Source: Streptomyces sp. CBMA152
GTDB lineage: Bacteria > Actinomycetota > Actinomycetes > Streptomycetales > Streptomycetaceae
Direction of reading: 5' to 3'
Length of the DNA stretch: 64,000 nucleotides
NCBI RefSeq assembly: GCF_014596475.1
Contig: NZ_MECJ01000018.1
Location: 1 to 64,000, forward strand
Shown: positions 54,749 through 63,636 of the stretch, piece by piece
How the letters are laid out: each line of letters begins with the position of its first letter
Position numbering within the stretch: the first letter of the stretch is position 1
Position numbers and translations under genes: made by a program
The notes under the pieces: generated by a model
What the model was told of the DNA's origin: nothing
Seen by the model: the letters and a program-made list of their open reading frames with translations, nothing else
The model's database searches: none

Positions 54749-55870
54749 TCATCGCATCGCGTGCCCATGGTTGAGGTTCAGGCACAGGGCCCAGACGTCG
54801 GAGTAGGTGTTCGGGGAGGGTGAGCCCCCGACGTGGATGTCGGCCGTCCAGTTGTCGGCCGTGGTGGCCTGGTCGCTGACCGGCTTGCCGTCGGAGTCGC
54901 TGGGGTAGCTTCCGGTGAGGTGGGTTCCGCCCGACCCTGCCTTGGTGAAGTCGGTCGTCGTCACGTTCCCGCCGCTGGCGGCGGCGCCCCCACTGACCAG
55001 TACGCCGCTCTCCCGCCTGCCATGGCGCGCCTGGGCCGGGTCGTCGCAGCCGACCGTCGCCGTCTGGCTCGTGCCTGCCGTGTCGGGGCCGCTCAGCTCG
55101 CGGAAGTGGACCGTCGTGGCGATGTTGTTGACGTTGACGTCGTCTCCACTGCAGATCGCGTAGGCATACGTCGTGTTGTCGGTGTCGCGGCCGCCGCCGA
55201 TTCCCCCGACGGCCGTCCAGGAGTCGGGGTTGGTCTCTCCGTCGGCTGCGGCCTTCTGGCCGAAGTCGTGCGCGGCGTCGTCGAAGGTGGGGAAGCTGGC
55301 GATCGGCTTGAGGCTGCCGACACTGGCGGGGGTGGTGCGGGCGCCGCCACCGATCAGGAGCGTGCCGGTCGGGCAGGTCGCTGTCACGGTCTTCGCCGTC
55401 TGTCCGACGCTGGGTCCGGCGGCCTTGTTCATGACGACTTGGGTGTGCCTGATCCGGCTGCTGTGGAGGCACACCGCGTACGGAGTGGTGGAGAAGGCGA
55501 GGCTGGAGTTGCTCCCGCTTCCGCCGAACGCGAGCCAGTGCGTTGCGTCGGTGCCGACGACCCCGGGTGAGCCGGTGAATTCGGTGACCCCGTCCGCGCT
55601 GGGCGCGATGCCCATCACATGGTTGCCGTTCCCCGCCCTGTCGTCCCCGGTGGACTGGGAGATCCCGCCGCCGGAAACGAGGCCGTCGGCGCAGTCCGCG
55701 TGGGACGAGACGCCGGTGAAGGGAGTCGCGGGGCCCATGGTGGGGCCGGGGGTCGTCACGGTGACGCTCGCGGTGTCGGCGTACGCGATGTCCGGCACCG
55801 CCACGGCGAACAGGGCGCCCGGGACCAGCACCGCTCCCAGGACGGACTGCCGTGAAAACGTCTTCTTCAT
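54749..55870 (-). CDS. Secreted protein of unknown function, paralog A
   Basis: 373 aa. Signal peptide about 1-32 (MKKTFSRQSVLGAVLVPGAL, ending AYAD). The mature part is Gly/Ser/Thr-rich with recurring units (LVSGGGISQS, TATCPTGTLLIGGGA, TNPDSWTAVGG, TYAYAICSG). Four or more widely spaced Cys suggest disulphides. About half the landmarks recur, in the same order, in the adjacent gene at 55999. Start ATG at 55870 with AAAGG upstream. No recognised domain. Confidence 0.75.
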   Translation of the reverse strand: MKKTFSRQSVLGAVLVPGALFAVAVPDIAYADTASVTVTTPGPTMGPATPFTGVSSHADCADGLVSGGGISQSTGDDRAGNGNHVMGIAPSADGVTEFTGSPGVVGTDATHWLAFGGSGSNSSLAFSTTPYAVCLHSSRIRHTQVVMNKAAGPSVGQTAKTVTATCPTGTLLIGGGARTTPASVGSLKPIASFPTFDDAAHDFGQKAAADGETNPDSWTAVGGIGGGRDTDNTTYAYAICSGDDVNVNNIATTVHFRELSGPDTAGTSQTATVGCDDPAQARHGRRESGVLVSGGAAASGGNVTTTDFTKAGSGGTHLTGSYPSDSDGKPVSDQATTADNWTADIHVGGSPSPNTYSDVWALCLNLNHGHAMR

Positions 55871-55998
55871 CGAGTTGTGCCTTTCTGCTGTCAACGCGGC
55901 GAACGTGGCGTGACCGCGTTGTTCACAAGGGGACGGTGATCTGCGGGCGGGCTGCGCTCGGTTGTCGTGCCCGCCCGCGGATCGGTGGTGCCGGTGGC

Positions 55999-57075
55999 TC
56001 AGACGCCGTCGTTGGCGCACAGCGCCCAGGCGTCGGAGTGGTTGTTCGTCGACGCCATCCCACCGGTGTGGGTGGAGGCCGTCCAGGACGCCGCGGTGGT
56101 GGTCCCGTCACCGACGGGGTTGCCGCCGGCGTCGCTGGGGAAGCTTCCGTTGAGGTGGTCGCCGCCTGCGCCCGGGCCGGTGAAGTCGGTGGTGGTCACG
56201 CTGCCGCCGCTGATGGCAGCGCCTCCGCTGATCAGATTCCCGTCCCCGCTACCGCAGTTGACGGTCGCGTTCTGGCCCGTGCTCCCGGTGTTCGGGCCGC
56301 TCACCTCGCTGTAGCGGACCTTGACGGTGACGCCGCTGACGCCGATGCCGTTACCGCTGCAGATCGCGTACGCGTACGTCTCGTTGCTGGCGTTTGCGCT
56401 GTTGTCCCAGCCGACGGCGGTCCAGGAGTCGGGGTTGGTCTCTCCGTCGGCTGCGGCCTTCTTACCGAAGTCGTGTGCGGCGTTGTTGAAGGTGGGGAAG
56501 CCGGCGATCGGCTTGAAGTTGCCGGTATTGCCCGGTGTGACCTGGGCGCCGCCACCGAGCAGGACCGTGTTGGCCGGGCAGGTCGCCGTCACGAGGCCCA
56601 CCGTCGCCGAGGTGTTGGGTGCGTTGATCTTGTTCATGACGACCTGGGTGTGGTTGATCAGGTTACTGGTGAGGCACATCGCGTAAGGGCTGGTGGAGAA
56701 GGAGGAGATGACCTGTCCTCCGCTCGCGCCCTTCGCGATCCAGTACGCCACGTCGGTGCCGACGACCCCGGTCGAGCCGGTGTATTCGGTGGTGCCGTCC
56801 GGGCTGGGCTCGCTGCCCAGTACATGGTTGCCGTTCACCCCCGTGCCGGTGCCGATGGCCTGGTCGATCCCGCCGCCGGAAACGAGACCGCTGGCGCAGT
56901 GGGCGCTGGTGGAGATGGAAGAGTCGATGGTGGTGGGTCCGAGAGTGGCCCCAGGGGTTTTCACGGTGACGCTCACGGTGTTGGCGTACGCGGCTCCTGG
57001 CACCGCGAGGGTCAGGAGGGCGCCTATGACCAGCGCCTTCCCTGCGACGAGGCGCCGCAGAAGTCCCTTGTTCAT
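55999..57075 (-). CDS. Secreted protein of unknown function, paralog B
   Basis: 358 aa. Signal peptide about 1-33 (…ALVIGALLTLAVPGAAYANT). It shares ordered segments with paralog A: GLVSGGGIDQ, GVVGTD, HTQVVMNK, TCPANTVLLGGGA, SFPTFDDAAHDFG-like GFPTFNNAAHDFGKKAAADGETNPDSWTAVG and YAYAICSG. GGGGAG seven nt before the ATG. Tandem duplication separated by 128 bp on the same strand. Function unknown. Confidence 0.75.
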   Translation of the reverse strand: MNKGLLRRLVAGKALVIGALLTLAVPGAAYANTVSVTVKTPGATLGPTTIDSSISTSAHCASGLVSGGGIDQAIGTGTGVNGNHVLGSEPSPDGTTEYTGSTGVVGTDVAYWIAKGASGGQVISSFSTSPYAMCLTSNLINHTQVVMNKINAPNTSATVGLVTATCPANTVLLGGGAQVTPGNTGNFKPIAGFPTFNNAAHDFGKKAAADGETNPDSWTAVGWDNSANASNETYAYAICSGNGIGVSGVTVKVRYSEVSGPNTGSTGQNATVNCGSGDGNLISGGAAISGGSVTTTDFTGPGAGGDHLNGSFPSDAGGNPVGDGTTTAASWTASTHTGGMASTNNHSDAWALCANDGV

Positions 57076-57765
57076 TGAAATTCTCCCCTTTTGATTCCAA
57101 GGCGATGAAGGTGGCGCGGCGGCGTTGCCCGGAAGCGGCATTGCATAGGAGAGCCAGTGCCGTCGACTGCTCCGGCTCTCCGGACGGCCTTCTGCGTAAT
57201 GGGGTAGCCGGTGTTCATCGGTGGCTGGATTTATCGCGGCTGTACGCCGCGTTCAGTGGCAGGTGGAGTTGTGGACGTCCATACCGCTGCTCAGCAAGTG
57301 GCGAACCAGGGGTTCGGATCCGCCGCGTCGCCACCCTCATCGCGAGTCGCGCATGCGGACTCTAACAGGCGTGCAGGCTGTCATCTACAGGGGAATTTTG
57401 TGAAGTGGACTAGCAGATGTGGGGCCTGGTGGATCGCCAATCCCTGCCCGGGTCAGGTTGGTTGAGGCCGCCGGTCGTGTCATCTGTAGTAATCCACAGG
57501 GAGAAATCACCCATGGGTAATCAGGATTCCTGGTGGAAACTGCAGTCACCGAATATCGGAATCCGGCCCATAAGTGGGCGACAGGGTGCAGCCGGATGCC
57601 CCGGTCGGGCTCCGCCCCGTATGAGAATCCAGCTCGGCCTCGGCGTTCGACTGCGGACGTCCTCCCGCAGCCCCGCGTGTACCAACGCGGGGCTGCGGCC
57701 GACAGGACACACGGAACGCCTGGTTGCCGCACTGTCCCTCACCGCCGGTGTTGAAGCCCAGCCAC
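57076..57765. other. No gene identified; contains a terminator hairpin
   Basis: 690 bp between paralog B's start and the Clp_N stop. No frame has good codon bias. It holds the hairpin at 57666-57697. An AT-richer patch at 57361-57545 (including GTCATCTGTAGTAATCCACAG) could contain the promoter of paralog B. Confidence 0.45.
57666..57697. terminator. Hairpin downstream of the Clp_N gene
   Basis: Perfect 13-bp stem CGCAGCCCCGCGT (57666-57678) / ACGCGGGGCTGCG (57685-57697), 6-nt loop GTACCA, about 70 nt past the Clp_N stop on the minus strand. Confidence 0.65.
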
Positions 57766-58230
57766 TCAGTCAGCCACCCGCCGCACACGTTCGCGGGCGG
57801 CTGCGCGGTCGATGCCGAGGTGGGTCATGAGCTCTGCCACCGGATCCGGTCGCTCGCAGTCGAGCAGGGCCAGCAGGAGGTGCTCCGGTGCGATGCGTCG
57901 GCTGCCGGCCTTCCTCGTCTCGGCCACGGCGCGGGGGAGGACCGCGCGGGCACCGGAGGTGAAGGGGGTGCGCTTGCGCGAGGCGGGGATCGGCGGCCGT
58001 TCGACCCCGTGGGCGTCGATGCCGACCGCGGCCAGCGCGGACCGGTCGAGGGCGTCGAGTGCGGCGCGTGCGGTCTCCAGGTCGGTTCCGAGGGCCTGGG
58101 CCGGGCGGGGTTCGTGGAGCAGCCCCAGGAGGAGGTGCTCGGTTCCGATGCGGCGGTCGCCGCGCAGGGTGGCCTCGTCGAGTGCCGAAGCCACGACGGC
58201 ACGGGCACCTGCTGCGAACTGTTCGAACAT
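57766..58230 (-). CDS. Stand-alone Clp_N double-repeat protein
   Basis: 154 aa. Two Clp_N repeats: FEQFAAGARAVVASALDEA … TEHLLLGLLHEP (about 1-50) and FTSGARAVLPRAVAETRKAG … PEHLLLALLDCE (about 85-135). No AAA+ domain. The ATG at 58230 starts 7 nt after the HTH gene's stop; the longer frame to 58281 overlaps that gene. It probably acts with the HTH protein as one split regulator. Confidence 0.82.
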   Translation of the reverse strand: MFEQFAAGARAVVASALDEATLRGDRRIGTEHLLLGLLHEPRPAQALGTDLETARAALDALDRSALAAVGIDAHGVERPPIPASRKRTPFTSGARAVLPRAVAETRKAGSRRIAPEHLLLALLDCERPDPVAELMTHLGIDRAAARERVRRVAD

Positions 58231-58237
58231 GGCTGTC

Positions 58238-58441
58238 TCACTTCCCGTACTTGGCGTGGACGGATTGCCGGGAAACGCCAAGGGCGTCTCCGATCTGTTC
58301 CCAGGACCATCCCTGCTCCCTGGCGCGCGCGACTGCGGCCGCTTCGACCTGCGCGGCCAGCCGGTGCAGCGCGCCCACGGCCCGCAGTCCCACTGCGGGG
58401 TCGTGCGACCTGAGGCGTTCTGAGAGATCTCCCGTTTCCAT
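58238..58441 (-). CDS. Small HTH protein partner of the Clp_N protein
   Basis: 67 aa. HTH GWSWEQIGDALGVSRQSVHAK (about 44-64) is closely similar to the HTH of the fused protein at 49104 (WTEIGDAIGVSKQ). Its ATG at 58441 overlaps the first copy of a repeated operator. It is followed by the Clp_N gene in an operon. Predicted DNA-binding subunit. Confidence 0.82.
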   Translation of the reverse strand: METGDLSERLRSHDPAVGLRAVGALHRLAAQVEAAAVARAREQGWSWEQIGDALGVSRQSVHAKYGK

Positions 58442-58520
58442 GCCTGTCAGTCTGGATTGACAACCCCTTGTTCGTCAATCCAGACTGACAGGCACTTCGG
58501 GCTGTCAATCCAGACTGACA
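58441..58520. promoter_or_regulatory. Triple operator between HTH/Clp_N operon and FAD monooxygenase
   Basis: The 17-mer GTCAATCCAGACTGACA occurs three times: inverted at 58445-58461, direct at 58474-58490 and direct at 58504-58520. The first two form a perfect 21-bp inverted repeat (58441-58461 / 58474-58494). On the minus strand a TTGACG (in copy 2), 18-nt spacer and CAGACT (in copy 1) place transcription start at the HTH ATG, leaderless. On the plus strand TTGACA (58457-58462), 18-nt spacer, CAGACT (58481-58486) faces the monooxygenase. Both promoters lie inside the repeats. Confidence 0.65.
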
Positions 58521-58571
58521 TGAGGTCGCGACGGGAACGCCTCCCGCCCGACAAGCTGAAGGAGACCTTCG

Positions 58572-60137
58572 ATGACCGCTGACGTGACCATCGTCGGCGG
58601 CGGTCCCAACGGGCTGCTGCTGGCCTGCGAGTTACGGCTCGCGGGCGTACGTCCGGTGCTCCTGGAACGGCTGCACGCCCGCAGCGAGGCCCCCAGGGCC
58701 AACGGGCTCGTCGGCCGCGTGGTCCAGGCGCTGGAGTTGCGCGGCTTGTACGAGCCCCTCGCCGGTCGTGTCGGGCCTGCGCAGCCGTTGCCCTTCTACC
58801 AGTTCAGCGGCTTTCCGCTGGACCTGCGCGACCTGCCCGAGAACCCGCTGCACGTCCTCCAGGTCCCCCAAGCGCGCATCGAGCAGGTCCTCGAAGAGCG
58901 CGCCCGGGAACTCGGCGTCGAGATCCGCCGCGGGCACGAACTGTTCGCCCTGCACCAGGACGACGACGGCGTCACCCTCGACATCCGAGGGCCACAGGGC
59001 GCCCACCGGATGCGCACCCGGTACCTGGTCGGAGCGGACGGCGGCCACAGCACGGTCCGCAAACAGGCCGGCATCGCCTTCCCCGGAACCACCGACGACC
59101 ACTTCGCCTCCCGCGCGGGACACGCCGTCATCCCCGACGCTCTGCTGGATCCCGCCACCGGGGAACTGGTCCTGCCCGACCCTGGCATGCGCCTTCGGCC
59201 GTACGCCCACAACCGCATGCCCAACGGCGTGCTCACCTTCGCGATGATGCCGCCCGGCTCGGGAGTCCACCTCGTCGCCACCTTCGAGTGGGACCAACCA
59301 CCGGTCGACGACAGCACACCGATGACCTTCGACGAGCTCCGTGCCGGCGTGCGTCGTGTCCTCGGCACGGACCTGCCGATGAGCCCACCCGCCACCCCCG
59401 GACCGCACCTGCTGCGCCGTCTCACCGGCATCAACTCCCGGCAGGCCGACACCTACCGCGCCGGCCGCGTCCTGCTGCTCGGAGACGCCGCGCACGTGCA
59501 CTCCGCCGTCGGCGGGCCCGGGTTGAACCTGGGCATGCAGGACGCCATCAACCTCGGTTGGAAACTCGCCGCCCAGATACACGGCTGGGCACCTCCCGGA
59601 CTGCTGGACACCTACCAGAGCGAGCGGGCACCGGTCAGCCAACGGGTCCTCATGCACACCCGCGCCCAGGTCGCGTTGATGCGTCCAGGAGGCGACATCA
59701 CCGCGGCCCGCGACCTGCTGGCGGAGCTGCTCGGCGACAAGAACAACCGCGCACGTATCGCAGCGCTCCTGGCCGGAACCGACGTCCAGTACGACATGGG
59801 GCACGACATCGGGCATCCACTGGTGGGACGGTGGCTTCCCGACCTTCGGTCGCACCTCACCAGCAGTTGGACACAGATCCTCGAACGGCTGCGAGCAGCG
59901 CGCCCCGTGCTCGTGGACCTCACCGCACACGCCACGACGGCCGAGGCCTTCAAGGGTTGGACGGACCGGGTGGACGTGATCTCTGCCCCGTCCGCAGATC
60001 GTTCACTGCCGGCCGCCGCCCTTCTCGTCCGCCCCGACGGATACCTGGCGTGGGCCACAGACGACGACACGCCCGGCCAGTTGACGCGCCACGACTTGCA
60101 CAAGGCGTTGACTACATGGTTCGGCGCAGCAACCTGA
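58572..60137 (+). CDS. FAD-dependent aromatic monooxygenase
   Basis: 521 aa. GxGxxG FAD motif VGGGPNGLLLACEL (about 7-20), DG motif LVGADGGHSTVRK (about 152), GD motif LLLGDAAHVHSAVGGPGLNLG (about 298). C-terminal ~120 aa form the thioredoxin-like domain of polyketide hydroxylases. Rox (rifamycin monooxygenase) is related but shorter (about 475 aa) with a different N-terminal region, so identity as Rox is not supported. GGAGA before ATG. Likely controlled by the divergent HTH/Clp_N pair. Confidence 0.87.
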   Translation: MTADVTIVGGGPNGLLLACELRLAGVRPVLLERLHARSEAPRANGLVGRVVQALELRGLYEPLAGRVGPAQPLPFYQFSGFPLDLRDLPENPLHVLQVPQARIEQVLEERARELGVEIRRGHELFALHQDDDGVTLDIRGPQGAHRMRTRYLVGADGGHSTVRKQAGIAFPGTTDDHFASRAGHAVIPDALLDPATGELVLPDPGMRLRPYAHNRMPNGVLTFAMMPPGSGVHLVATFEWDQPPVDDSTPMTFDELRAGVRRVLGTDLPMSPPATPGPHLLRRLTGINSRQADTYRAGRVLLLGDAAHVHSAVGGPGLNLGMQDAINLGWKLAAQIHGWAPPGLLDTYQSERAPVSQRVLMHTRAQVALMRPGGDITAARDLLAELLGDKNNRARIAALLAGTDVQYDMGHDIGHPLVGRWLPDLRSHLTSSWTQILERLRAARPVLVDLTAHATTAEAFKGWTDRVDVISAPSADRSLPAAALLVRPDGYLAWATDDDTPGQLTRHDLHKALTTWFGAAT

Positions 60138-60147
60138 GCCGCGCCGA

Positions 60148-60161
60148 GGGGGCTTGCCCCC
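60148..60161. terminator. Small hairpin between convergent genes
   Basis: GGGGGC (60148-60153) / GCCCCC (60156-60161), 2-nt spacer, in the 28-bp gap between the monooxygenase and GT1 stops. Weak in size but correctly placed. Confidence 0.4.
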
Positions 60162-60165
60162 GCGT

Positions 60166-61413
60166 TCAGTGGTTGGCGACGCGGGCCAGTTCGTTCAGCA
60201 CGGTGGTTGCTCCGTTCTGGCTCTGGATGGTCTTTGAGAGCTGGGTGCACCGGGTGCGGTATCGCGTGTCGTGCAGCGTCGCGTGCAGGGCGTCGGCCAG
60301 TGCGTCTGGGGTGAGGCGGCGGGCGTTGATGTAGGTGGGGGAGAGCTTGAGGGCGGTGAGGCGGCGGGCCCAGAAGGGCTGGTCGAGTGCGAGGGGGACC
60401 GGCACGGCAGGGACTCCGGCCTTCAACCCGGCGCCCACGGTCCCGGGGCCGGCATGGTGGACCAGGGCGGCCATGCGCGGGAAGAGCCACTCGTGGGGGC
60501 ACTCGCCGATGGTGAGGGTGTTGTCGTCGGTGATGTCGAGACCCTGCCAGCCTGCCTGGACCACCGCGCGGACACGTAGCCGGCGCACGACGTTCTTGAT
60601 GGTGCTGCTGAGCTGTTCAACGTCTCCCGGGGACACGCTTCCGAATCCGAAGTAGACGGGAGCGGGGCCGGATTGGAGGAAGTCGGCGAGTCGGGGGTCG
60701 GGTTGCCAGGTGTCCTCGGGAGCCGGCCACCAGTAGCCCGTGCAGGTGTGGCCGTCGGGGAGGGTGAGTCCCGGCGGCAGCAGGGCGGTGCTGTAGCCGT
60801 GCAGGACGCGCGCGCCGCGCAGGATGCCGCGGGCGGTGTCGGCCGTCTTCTTCCGCATGCCCAGTTCCCGCCGGAGCCAGCTCAGGGCGGGTGCGTACAG
60901 CGGATGCATCGCTGTCCACGCCATCGTTTCGGCAAACCGATATCCGTGTGACCCGTGGGCGGTGGCCGTGTCCTGGGCACTGAGCCGGGGCAGGAGCATG
61001 GCCGGGCTCGCCGTGTAGATCCCGAGGCAGGTGCGGCCGGTGCCATGGGCGATGAGCGCGCACACCGGATGCGGCAGCGGATGGGCGAGGATCACGTCGG
61101 CGCCCTTGCCGCTGGTGGCCGCGTCGAGGACTTCCCGGGCGATCACCTGGGCGATGTCCTGGGCGTTGCGCGTTCTGCGTCTGATCCGGGCGGGGCTCTG
61201 CCACCGGTCGAAGCGGTCGGCGGCCAGCGCGGACTCCTCCTGGCGGGCCAGCGGCAGGACGTGGACTGGCATGCCATGGGCGCGAAACCGGGGCGCGTTG
61301 CGCTCGGAGGTGGCGGCCACCACCTCGTGGCCGAAGGCTTTGAGGCGGGCGCCCAGGCCGGCATAGGGGAGTACGTCGCCGGCCGAGCCCCAGGTCACCA
61401 GCAGGATCCGCAT
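60166..61413 (-). CDS. GT1-family glycosyltransferase (macrolide/rifamycin-GT-like)
   Basis: 415 aa, GT-B. Start RILLVTWGSAGDVLPYAGLGARLKA (acceptor domain), then VYFGFGSV and HHAGPGTVGAGLKAG … DQPFWARRL donor motif (about 330-365) as in UGT-like/MGT glycosyltransferases of bacteria. It could glycosylate a macrolide or polyketide for inactivation or biosynthesis. The ATG at 61413 starts with homology, with no strong Shine-Dalgarno. Confidence 0.85.
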   Translation of the reverse strand: MRILLVTWGSAGDVLPYAGLGARLKAFGHEVVAATSERNAPRFRAHGMPVHVLPLARQEESALAADRFDRWQSPARIRRRTRNAQDIAQVIAREVLDAATSGKGADVILAHPLPHPVCALIAHGTGRTCLGIYTASPAMLLPRLSAQDTATAHGSHGYRFAETMAWTAMHPLYAPALSWLRRELGMRKKTADTARGILRGARVLHGYSTALLPPGLTLPDGHTCTGYWWPAPEDTWQPDPRLADFLQSGPAPVYFGFGSVSPGDVEQLSSTIKNVVRRLRVRAVVQAGWQGLDITDDNTLTIGECPHEWLFPRMAALVHHAGPGTVGAGLKAGVPAVPVPLALDQPFWARRLTALKLSPTYINARRLTPDALADALHATLHDTRYRTRCTQLSKTIQSQNGATTVLNELARVANH

Positions 61414-61566
61414 ACGCCCGAGTATGCGCAGCCGCCCGGCCGATGACGGCACAGAACGCCCTTCGTCACCCGGGAGAGCCGACGGGGGGCGGCGGCTTGA
61501 CGCCCACATGGGTGACCTGGACGGGAAACCGGCCCGCGCCCGGCGGGGTGCCGGTATGCAGGCGGG

Positions 61567-62472
61567 ATGTCTCACAGCATCGACCCTCAAGTGACCGACC
61601 TGACGCTCGATTTCCGCGGCTTCGAGTACATCGCCCGCACCGCCACGGGATCCTCCGCGACCGAAGCCCTCTTCGTCCTCGGCGGCTCCTCACAGGACCG
61701 GCACTCCTGGCTGCGCTACGAGCGATGGCTCCTGCCGCACACCACCGTGGTCACCCTCGAACTGCCCGGATACGGCCACGCCGCCCCCCTCCCCGTCGAG
61801 TACGGCATGGACTTCCTCGCCGACACCGTCCGCCACACCACCGAAGCCCTCGGTCTTGGCCGCGTCAACGTGTTCGGCGCCTGCTTCGGGGCCGCCATCG
61901 CACTCCGCTTCGCCCAACGCCACCCCGACCACATCGCACGCCTGATGCTGGGAGGCACCGCCACCGACATCTCCCCCGAGTACACGGCGGCGGCCAAACG
62001 CTGGCGCAGCATGGTGGACGACGGGCTGTTCGACACCATGGCCCAGGACATGGTCGAGCAGTTCATGGCCCCACCCGGCCACGGGATCGTGCGGCGCCGG
62101 GCCGCCGTGGCGCGCCTGATGCGGCAGAGGTTCGCGAGCCTGACCGAGCGTGAACTGGCCATGGACATCACCCATCACGAACGTCTCCTGAGCCATCCGT
62201 GGAGCCTGCCCGGCCCGACGGGCGCCGACTCGGTGCTCGTCTTCACGGGCGAGCACGACACCATCACCCCGCCCCACGTAGGGCGCGGTGTCGCCGAGAC
62301 CCTCGGGGCCCGGTTCACCACCATCAAGGACGCCGACCATCTCGTCCAGATCGAACGGGACGGTGACCTGGCCGACTTGATGGCTCGGTTCTTCACCGAC
62401 CAGCCGCTGGAGGACCTGCCCTACCTGAATCCGGTCGAAGACTTCGCCCGGGTCGGGCAGGGCGCTTCATAA
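61567..62472 (+). CDS. Alpha/beta-hydrolase with Cys nucleophile
   Basis: 301 aa. The nucleophile elbow reads VFGACFGAAIALRFA, with Cys in place of Ser; Asp in GEHDTITP and His in DADHLVQ complete the triad. Cys-nucleophile members include dienelactone hydrolases and some thioesterase-like enzymes. 153 bp after the GT1 gene start (divergent). Substrate unknown. Confidence 0.82.
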   Translation: MSHSIDPQVTDLTLDFRGFEYIARTATGSSATEALFVLGGSSQDRHSWLRYERWLLPHTTVVTLELPGYGHAAPLPVEYGMDFLADTVRHTTEALGLGRVNVFGACFGAAIALRFAQRHPDHIARLMLGGTATDISPEYTAAAKRWRSMVDDGLFDTMAQDMVEQFMAPPGHGIVRRRAAVARLMRQRFASLTERELAMDITHHERLLSHPWSLPGPTGADSVLVFTGEHDTITPPHVGRGVAETLGARFTTIKDADHLVQIERDGDLADLMARFFTDQPLEDLPYLNPVEDFARVGQGAS

Positions 62473-62766
62473 GGCGCAGGCCTGTTCATTACGTGAGCCC
62501 GAGGTGATGGCGACCTGTGGTGGCCCCGGAGCCCCCGGTCATTCCGCTGCCCTCACCTCGGCTGTGCGGCGCCTCGCCGCTGCTTACCGCAGCGGCGGGG
62601 CGTGGTCGCTCACGCGGTGGGTCGGGACCGGTGCGTCAGTGGCGGGGTGCGGCAAGACCGGTCGCGGCGTCACGCACCGCGCCTTCGCCTTCGCCAGTAA
62701 CTCTCCCTCCGCCTCGGCGGTTGTGCCTGTCGCAAGGCATCCCACCAGCGTGAAGGCGGACGTTAT

Positions 62767-63507
62767 ATGACGGTCACCATCATCTCCTCCACCAGCAAGG
62801 GCCTACTCGCGGCCGCGCTCACCACAGCCGTCGCACTGTCGGCCGGGCCCACGGCGGCCGCCGCGGACGACGACCACGGCTGGAAGGGAGCGGGTGGGCT
62901 CTCGCTGAACAGCACCGACAACGCCAAGGTCGACGCCTACGTCAACCGGGCCCGCCATGCCGAGGAGTCGATCAGCACGGACGTGCGCGCCGCCTCGCTC
63001 GCCACGGGCGCGGAGCTGGTCGGCTTCGCGCAGCGCCTGAAGTCCCCCGACTCGCTCAAGCGGAAGGTCGCCACGTCCCTCAAGGACCACCCCGAGCAGA
63101 ACGTGGACACCGTCCTGGCCGGCATCGGCGACGCCGTCCGGTACACCCTCCAGTGGCCAGACGACACCTACACCACCGGTGTGACCCGCGCGTCCGCCAT
63201 CCTGTCGGCCTGGGGCAACGACAGCACCAAGTGGTCCAACACCTGGAGCCGGACCAGCGGCTACAAGGGCCTCAACACCGGCTGGCGCGCCCCACGTTCA
63301 GGCCAGCTCTTCGAGGTCCAGTTCCACACCCCCGCCAGCAAGCACGCCCAGGAAGTGACCCACCTGCTGTACGAGGAACAGCGCCTGCCCTCCACCACCT
63401 CGGCCCGCAAGAAGGAACTCCAGGCCCAGCAGGACGCCTTCTTCGCCGCCGTCCCCGTACCACCGGGAGCCGACAGCCTGACCGCGCCCGCCCCCGCCAC
63501 ACGCTGA
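62767..63507 (+). CDS. Secreted nucleotide pyrophosphokinase (pppApp synthetase-like)
   Basis: 246 aa. Signal peptide about 1-33 (…AVALSAGPTAAAADD). RelA/SpoT-like synthetase core: KSPDSLKRKVA, GIGDAVRYTLQ, SAWGNDSTKWSN-type region, SGYKGLNTGWR, GQLFEVQFHTPAS. It matches the extracellular ATP nucleotide 3'-pyrophosphokinases of Streptomyces (S. morookaensis type), which transfer pyrophosphate to ATP/GTP 3'-OH outside the cell. No HD hydrolase domain. ATG at 62767 with GAAGG 10 nt upstream. Confidence 0.8.
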   Translation: MTVTIISSTSKGLLAAALTTAVALSAGPTAAAADDDHGWKGAGGLSLNSTDNAKVDAYVNRARHAEESISTDVRAASLATGAELVGFAQRLKSPDSLKRKVATSLKDHPEQNVDTVLAGIGDAVRYTLQWPDDTYTTGVTRASAILSAWGNDSTKWSNTWSRTSGYKGLNTGWRAPRSGQLFEVQFHTPASKHAQEVTHLLYEEQRLPSTTSARKKELQAQQDAFFAAVPVPPGADSLTAPAPATR

Positions 63508-63636
63508 GCGCCTGGCCTCCTTGGTCGAGCGGCGGCATTCGCGGAGTTCCTCGCCAGCCAGCCAGCCCCCTCCGCACTTCCCAAGGACCAGCCCCAGGCG
63601 CCAGGCCCGCGCCCGGACGAGATAGCGGTACGGCAG

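Noticed and set aside
58572..60137. FAD monooxygenase called as rifamycin monooxygenase Rox
   Set aside because: It has a longer sequence (521 vs about 475 aa) and no RAE in front; only generic FAD motifs are shared. Reported as aromatic monooxygenase.
62473..62766. Short frames between the Cys hydrolase and the pyrophosphokinase
   Set aside because: No motif, no plausible ribosome site; probably promoter region of the secreted synthetase gene.
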